DNA of 64,000 bases, taken from the NCBI GenBank assembly GCA_965220645.1, contig OZ244836.1:3224001-3288000 (forward strand), in the 5' to 3' direction. The notes under the pieces were generated by a model. The model had not been told where the DNA came from and made no database searches. It worked only from the letters and a program-made list of their open reading frames with translations. This stretch comes from Aldehydirespirator sp965220645 (GTDB lineage: Bacteria; Actinomycetota; Acidimicrobiia; Acidimicrobiales; Aldehydirespiratoraceae). Shown here one piece after another: positions 58,164 through 64,000 of the stretch (its first letter is position 1; each line of letters begins with the position of its first letter). The position numbers were made by a program, and so were the translations under genes.

Positions 58164-58338
58164 GCCCCGGGCATCGTAGACAGTCCGGCCGAGCACGACG
58201 CGACCGCCCGGCCGGGGGGTGGCACGGGGGCAAGGAATGGCGTCGCTCGCGCCGCCAGGCCGCGCCCGTGACAGGACCCGCCGGCCGGAAGGACGCAATC
58301 GCTAGGACGAACTGGGGTCGCCGGTAGCCTGATCGGCC

Positions 58339-61300
58339 ATGACTGACGGCGGCGACGGCCCCTACCCATCCGTCGGAAGCCCCGACTTTCCAGCCATCGA
58401 GCAGCGGGTGCTGGCCCGCTGGAAGGCTGAGGGAACTTTCGAGCAGTCGGTCAGAGCCCGCCCCGCTGAGCGCGACTGGGTCTTCTACGACGGACCGCCC
58501 TTCGCCAACGGCCTGCCCCACCACGGCCACCTCCTTACTGGCTACGTCAAAGATGTCGTTCCCCGGTACCAGACCATGCGGGGCAATCGGGTGGACCGCC
58601 GCTTCGGATGGGACTGCCACGGGCTGCCCGCCGAGATGGAGACCGAGCGGGAGCTGGGGGTGGCGGGCCGGGCGGCCGTCCAGGAGTTCGGCATCGCCGA
58701 GTTCAACCAGCACTGCCGCCAGTCGGTTGTGCGCTATACGCGGGAGTGGCAGGACACGGTCACCCGTCAGGCCCGCTGGGTCGACTTCGACAACGACTAC
58801 AAGACCATGGACCTGCCCTACATGGAGTCGGTCATGTGGGCCTTCGCCCAACTCCACCGCAAGGGACTGGTGTACGAGGCCTACCGGGTGATGCCCTACT
58901 CGTGGGGCGCAGAGACGCCCCTGTCGAACTTCGAGATCCGGCTCGACGACGCCACCCGGCCCCGTCAGGATCCGGCCATCACCGTGGCCTTCGAACTGGT
59001 GCCCGATCCCGGTGACCCCGGACCGATGCGGCTGCTTGCCTGGACCACCACTCCCTGGACGCTGCCCTCGAACCTCGCTGTCGCCGTGGGCCCAGGCATC
59101 GACTACGCCGTCATGGAGGAGGGCGGGGTCCACTACGTGCTGGCGGAGGCGACCCTCGCGGCCTACGACGCCCAGCTTCCTCAGGCCCGCCGGGTCGGCA
59201 CGATCGGCGGCGATCAACTCGTCGGGCGGAGCTACGTCCCGCTGTTCGACTTCTTCGCCCACCGCACCGAGGCCTTCCGGGTGCTGGCCGCCGGCTTCAT
59301 CGACACCGCCGAGGGCACCGGCATCGTCCACATGGCCCCCGGCTTCGGCGCCGAGGACCAGGATGTGTGCGAGGCCAACGGGATCGCCATCGCCGATGCG
59401 GTGCCCGTCGACGACCGGGGACGGTTCACCGAGCCGGTGTCGGACTGGGCCGGCACCAACGTGTTCGAGGCCAACGCCGGGATCATCCGCAGTCTCAAGG
59501 CCCAGGGCCGCATCGTGCGCCACGACAGCTACGAGCACAACTACCCGTACTGCTGGCGTACCGACACCCCCATCATCTACAGGGCCATCAACAGCTGGTA
59601 CGTGGAGGTCACCGCCATCCGGGACCGGCTGATGGAGCTGAACCAGCAGATCAACTGGGTGCCGGACCACGTGCGCGACGGCCGTTTCGGCATGTGGCTC
59701 GAAGGCGCCCGCGACTGGTCGATCAGCCGCAACCGGTTCTGGGGCTCGCCCATCCCGGTGTGGCGCAGCGACGACCCCACGTACCCGCGAATCGACGTGT
59801 ACGGCTCACTCGGCGAGATCGAGCGCGACTTCGGGGTGCGCCCCGACGACCTGCACCGTCCCTTCATCGACGCCCTCACCCGGCCCAACCCCGACGACCC
59901 CACCGGACGCTCGACGATGCGGCGGGTGCCCGAGGTGCTCGACTGCTGGTTCGAGTCGGGCTCAATGCCCTTCGCGCAGGTGCACTACCCGTTCGAGAAC
60001 TCCGAGTGGTTCGAGAGCCATTTCCCGGCCGACTTCATAGTGGAGTACATAAACCAGACCCGGGGCTGGTTCTACACGCTGCACGTGCTGGCCGGGGCGC
60101 TGTTCGACCGGCCGGCGTTCTCCAACGTGATCTGCCACGGCATCCTGCTGGCCGCCGACGGCGCCAAGCTCTCCAAGAAGCTGCGCAACTACACCGAGCC
60201 CACCGACATCTTCGAGAGCCAGGGCGCCGATGCCATGCGCTGGTACTTGATGGCGGCCAACATCGTTCGGGGCGGCGACCTGCGGGTGAGCGACGAGGGG
60301 ATCGACGAGGTCACCCGCCAGATCATGCTGCCCGTCTGGAACGCCTATTCGTTCTTCACCATGTACGCCAACGCCGAGGGTTACGAGGCTCAACGGTGCA
60401 CCGGCAGCGAGGACGTGCTCGACCGCTACGTCCTGGCCCGGACCCGCACGCTGGCGGAGCGGGTCACCGAGCGCATGGACGCCTACGACCTGCCCGGCGG
60501 CGCAGCCGAGATCACGGCCTTCATCGACGCCTTGAACAACTGGTACATCCGCCGCTCCCGGGACCGCTTCTGGAACGCGGGCGGAGCCGATACCGACCGG
60601 GCCGCCTTCGACACCCTGTATGTGGTGCTGACCACCCTGACGCGGGTGGCCGCTCCCTTCCTGCCCATGATCGCCGATGAGATCCACGGCGGGCTCACCG
60701 GCGGCGCATCGGTGCATCTGGCCGACTGGCCCGACCCCGACGCCGAGGGCCTGCCCGCCGACGACGCCCTGGTGGCCCGCATGGAGCGCCTGCGCGACGC
60801 GGCCTCCGCCGCGCTGCGGGTTCGGGAGGACGCTGGACTGCGTGTGCGCCTGCCCCTGGCCCGAGCCATCGTCGCCGGCGAGGGCGCCGAGGACCTGGCC
60901 CCGCTGGCGGATCTGCTGGCCGACGAGATCAACGTCAAGTCGGTGGTGTTGACCGACGACCTGTCCGCGCACGCCTCGCTGGTCCTGCGGCCCAACGGCG
61001 CAGTGCTCGGGCCCCGTCTGGGCGGAGCCGTGCAGGAGGTGTTCAAGGCGGCACGCTCCGGCGATTGGACCCGCAACGACGATGGCACCGTGACCGCGGC
61101 CGGCCACGCGCTGGAGGTGGGAAGCTTCGAGTTGGCCGTGGAGGCGTCCGAGGGAGGCGCCGCGGCCGGGCTGGCCTCCGGAGACGCGGTGGTCGTGCTC
61201 GACACCGCGGTCACCCAGGAGCTGGAGGCCGAGGGCTGGGCTCGCGACGCGGTGCGGGTGATCCAGGACTGCCGGCGAATCGACGACTACGTCGTGACCG

Positions 61301-61587
61301 ACCGGATCGAAGTGTGGCTGGCGACGGCATCAGCCGAACACGCTGAGGCCGTGGACAGATGGGCCGGCTACGTGGCCGAGCAGGTGCTGGCCACCCGCCT
61401 GGAGGTCACCACCTTCACCGACACCGGAGGCGACGCCGAGGGAGTGTCGAAGTCCTACGCCACGAGCCGGTGGCTGGGCGGCGCGGTCGGCCACGACATC
61501 ACCATCGACGGCCAGCCCGCCCGCTGCGACCTGGCCCCCAGCTCAACCGGGTCGCGCCGACCCGGCGACAGCTCCCGCCCCCGCTGA
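58339..61587 (+). CDS. ileS: Isoleucyl-tRNA synthetase
   Basis: A 1082-residue class I aminoacyl-tRNA synthetase that charges tRNA-Ile. The HIGH signature is PHHGHL (near residue 59), the editing domain has WTTTPWTLPSNLAVAVG (near 235), DWSISRNRFWGSPIPVW lies near 455, and the KMSKS-equivalent is KLSKKLRNYTEP (near 611). The length and the Lys-rich KMSKS variant suggest the eukaryote-like IleRS2 branch, associated in some bacteria with mupirocin resistance. ATG 58339 has TAGCCT 8 nt upstream. It is the window's only translation gene and has no ileS partner here. Confidence 0.95.
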   Translation: MTDGGDGPYPSVGSPDFPAIEQRVLARWKAEGTFEQSVRARPAERDWVFYDGPPFANGLPHHGHLLTGYVKDVVPRYQTMRGNRVDRRFGWDCHGLPAEMETERELGVAGRAAVQEFGIAEFNQHCRQSVVRYTREWQDTVTRQARWVDFDNDYKTMDLPYMESVMWAFAQLHRKGLVYEAYRVMPYSWGAETPLSNFEIRLDDATRPRQDPAITVAFELVPDPGDPGPMRLLAWTTTPWTLPSNLAVAVGPGIDYAVMEEGGVHYVLAEATLAAYDAQLPQARRVGTIGGDQLVGRSYVPLFDFFAHRTEAFRVLAAGFIDTAEGTGIVHMAPGFGAEDQDVCEANGIAIADAVPVDDRGRFTEPVSDWAGTNVFEANAGIIRSLKAQGRIVRHDSYEHNYPYCWRTDTPIIYRAINSWYVEVTAIRDRLMELNQQINWVPDHVRDGRFGMWLEGARDWSISRNRFWGSPIPVWRSDDPTYPRIDVYGSLGEIERDFGVRPDDLHRPFIDALTRPNPDDPTGRSTMRRVPEVLDCWFESGSMPFAQVHYPFENSEWFESHFPADFIVEYINQTRGWFYTLHVLAGALFDRPAFSNVICHGILLAADGAKLSKKLRNYTEPTDIFESQGADAMRWYLMAANIVRGGDLRVSDEGIDEVTRQIMLPVWNAYSFFTMYANAEGYEAQRCTGSEDVLDRYVLARTRTLAERVTERMDAYDLPGGAAEITAFIDALNNWYIRRSRDRFWNAGGADTDRAAFDTLYVVLTTLTRVAAPFLPMIADEIHGGLTGGASVHLADWPDPDAEGLPADDALVARMERLRDAASAALRVREDAGLRVRLPLARAIVAGEGAEDLAPLADLLADEINVKSVVLTDDLSAHASLVLRPNGAVLGPRLGGAVQEVFKAARSGDWTRNDDGTVTAAGHALEVGSFELAVEASEGGAAAGLASGDAVVVLDTAVTQELEAEGWARDAVRVIQDCRRIDDYVVTDRIEVWLATASAEHAEAVDRWAGYVAEQVLATRLEVTTFTDTGGDAEGVSKSYATSRWLGGAVGHDITIDGQPARCDLAPSSTGSRRPGDSSRPR

Positions 61588-61619
61588 CCCTCGGCGAAGG
61601 GGCTAAAGGGAGCCGACCG

Positions 61620-61859
61620 CTAGGAGTGCTTGCGGGCCTTCTTGTGGCCCGCGGCGCGCTCCTTGCCCATGAACTTGTCGGTTGCGGTCGTACCCCCCGC
61701 ACCCTTATAGCCGATCGACATGGCGCCTTGCACCCGCTTGGCGGCCGCCTTGGCCGGGTCCGGGGTGGCACTGCGCTTCGGCGTGCCGGAAAGAGCGATC
61801 AGGAAGTCGCCGATGCTGGTGAGACCCTTGCGAATGCCCTGTAGGGCTTTGCCGACCAT
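61620..61859 (-). CDS. Small basic protein, unknown
   Basis: A 79-residue protein rich in Lys, Ala and Gly, ending KERAAGHKKARKHS. An N-terminal amphipathic helix (VGKALQGIRKGLTSIGDFLIAL) is followed by a disordered basic tail; pI is high. No family is recognised. The AGAAGG site before ATG 61859 supports translation. It might bind nucleic acid or the membrane surface. Confidence 0.5.
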   Translation of the reverse strand: MVGKALQGIRKGLTSIGDFLIALSGTPKRSATPDPAKAAAKRVQGAMSIGYKGAGGTTATDKFMGKERAAGHKKARKHS

Positions 61860-61905
61860 TCTGCCTTCTTTGTGAGGCGGCGCCCGCCTGCCTGCAACCT
61901 AGCAG

Positions 61906-62877
61906 CTAGCTGCCTTCGAGGCGGCGGCCCTCCTCGACCAGGTTGATCTCCCATATCACCTTGTCCAAGGCGTCAGCCGAGGTGATCGTCGAGAACCTCA
62001 GCGGGTGCTCGTCGGTCACGCAGGTGGGAAGCGGGGACAGGATCGTCCACGGCGTGGGATGGGCGAACTGGACGACCGAGTAGCGGTCGCCGGTCTGGCC
62101 CTCGGCCGCGACCACCCGGTGGATTCCCGCGCCGATCACTCCGTTGGTGAGGTGCTCGAGCATCATTCCGGTGTTGATGATGGCGCTGCCGGTGGGCGGG
62201 ATGGCGTCGACCCAGCCATCGCTGGTCCGCACCTGCAATCCCGGCGCGGTGGCCCGAGGAAGCATGGTGATGAGGTTGATGTCGCCGTGCTCGGCGGCCC
62301 ACATGAAGCCGTCTGTGGGGGCGGTCTCCATGGGCGGGTAGTGAATGGCGCGGGTGAGGGTCGCGCCGTACTCGAGCATTGCGTCGAAGAACTCCTCGTG
62401 GATCCCCAACCCGACCGCGATCACCCGCAGCACCCGGCGCTGGATGTCGAGCACCGAGGCATGGAATCCGAGCAGCAGCTCGGTGACGCCCGGCTGATCG
62501 TCCTCGGGCAAGGTGGGTGGCCCATAGCGGTGGGGATACCGCTGGCGGAGCGGGTGGCCCGGCGGCGCCGGCGCGCCCCAGTTGAGCATCTCCTTGAGGT
62601 CGGGGATGTCGGAGATGGCGGCCGTCTCGGTCATCATCGGCGTGTAGCCGGTCTGACCATGGGAACCGGCCACGATGTAGCGGTCCTTGCGCTCCTGGGG
62701 AAGGTCGAAGAAAGCCTCCAGCTGCCCGTAGGCCTCGTCGATCACGCCCGCGCCCAAGTCGTGGCTCACGTAGACGAAGCCAGTGGCCAGGCTCCGCATG
62801 ACACCGTCGACCACCGCGTCGCGCTGCTCGGGCCCGCCTCGCTCGAACGCCACAAGGTCCACATCGAGTATGTCCAC
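61906..62877 (-). CDS. Isopenicillin N synthase-family 2OG-Fe(II) oxygenase
   Basis: A 323-residue cytoplasmic oxygenase. The N-terminal DIOX_N-type region is DLVAFERGGPEQRDAVVDGV, and the C-terminal 2OG-Fe(II) domain has iron ligands His and Asp in WAAEHGDINLITML (near residue 195-197), distal His in GAGIHRVV (near 253), and 2OG-binding Arg in GDRYSVVQF (near 266). Relatives hydroxylate or desaturate small molecules. GTG 62877 has TAGTGT 7 nt upstream. No biosynthetic partner genes are adjacent, so the substrate is unknown. Confidence 0.85.
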   Translation of the reverse strand: MDILDVDLVAFERGGPEQRDAVVDGVMRSLATGFVYVSHDLGAGVIDEAYGQLEAFFDLPQERKDRYIVAGSHGQTGYTPMMTETAAISDIPDLKEMLNWGAPAPPGHPLRQRYPHRYGPPTLPEDDQPGVTELLLGFHASVLDIQRRVLRVIAVGLGIHEEFFDAMLEYGATLTRAIHYPPMETAPTDGFMWAAEHGDINLITMLPRATAPGLQVRTSDGWVDAIPPTGSAIINTGMMLEHLTNGVIGAGIHRVVAAEGQTGDRYSVVQFAHPTPWTILSPLPTCVTDEHPLRFSTITSADALDKVIWEINLVEEGRRLEGS

Positions 62878-63073
62878 GTCTGGAACACTAGCTGCGCAGG
62901 AGCACGAGAAAGAACCCTAACCCTCGACTTGTACTTCAGAGATTCGGTTGAGGGTCCTTCCTCGTACCCCAAGGGCGCAACGCGATTCGTCCACACCATC
63001 GGGGACAGCGCCGACTCGCGGATGGGCAGGTGCCAACGGGCGGCTGCGTGAGTGGACGAATCGAAGCTCAGCC

Positions 63074-64000
<927 letters not shown>

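Overview
The window is high-GC actinobacterial chromosome (roughly 70% G+C by eye). Two F420-type luciferase-like oxidoreductases, a polyphosphate-glucokinase-like ROK kinase, a WXG100/EssC pair, a DUF222/13E12 remnant and many apparently leaderless genes (a TAnnnT-like hexamer 6-9 nt before the start codon) all fit Actinomycetota. A DddP-type DMSP lyase, a betaine-type ABC transporter and an MttB-family methyltransferase suggest a marine or host-associated member, plausibly Acidimicrobiia. The taxonomic placement is inference. No rRNA, tRNA, CRISPR array or insertion sequence was recognised.

Layout. 62-4007: acyl-CoA ligase, F420-type oxidoreductase, small membrane protein and O-methyltransferase. 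4008-11592 (minus): a compact operon running ROK-family repressor, M20 amidohydrolase, sugar-type ABC importer (lipoprotein, permease, ATPase) with an embedded YhfX-like PLP enzyme, and a ROK/polyphosphate glucokinase. 11739-15701 (minus): a clearly lower-GC (about 50%) three-gene overlapping cassette encoding a DGQHR (DndB-like) protein, an unknown protein and a D12-class DNA adenine methyltransferase; this is the best candidate for an undescribed DNA-modification or defence system. 15871-20436: MscS channel, modABC and a vapBC toxin-antitoxin pair. 20534-24731 (plus): a coupled operon of a fatty-acid hydroxylase-superfamily protein, a GH3-family amido synthetase, an enolase-superfamily enzyme and a small membrane protein.

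24972-31556 (minus): DUF1214 protein, S9 peptidase, bacterioferritin, and an Fe3+ ABC permease and binding protein with no adjacent ATPase. 31651-39184 (minus): two enoyl-CoA hydratases flanking a minimal type VII secretion pair (WXG100 protein plus a three-ATPase EssC split by one extra base), then a second F420-type oxidoreductase. 39454-42039 (plus): Zn-type alcohol dehydrogenase and FAD amine oxidase-like enzyme. 42418-46332: decayed DUF222 gene, methyltransferase, macrodomain protein, EamA transporter and ThpR.

46493-56849 looks like an osmolyte locus: an Fe(II)-dependent dioxygenase, a beta-hydroxyacid dehydrogenase and a DddP-like DMSP lyase in one operon, divergent from an MttB-family (non-pyrrolysine) methyltransferase, followed by a ProVWX-type importer whose permease carries an unusual ~430-residue membrane extension. 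56904-64000 holds a low-complexity protein, an SDR, a long isoleucyl-tRNA synthetase, a small basic protein, an IPNS-like dioxygenase and a collagen-like protein that runs off the right edge.

Between the genes there are two kinds of non-coding structure. One is a dispersed repeat family (three longer copies and one fragment) that mostly lies just after stop codons. The other is a set of short near-tandem duplications of gene ends 46-71 bp apart, some of which provide the ribosome-binding site of the next gene.
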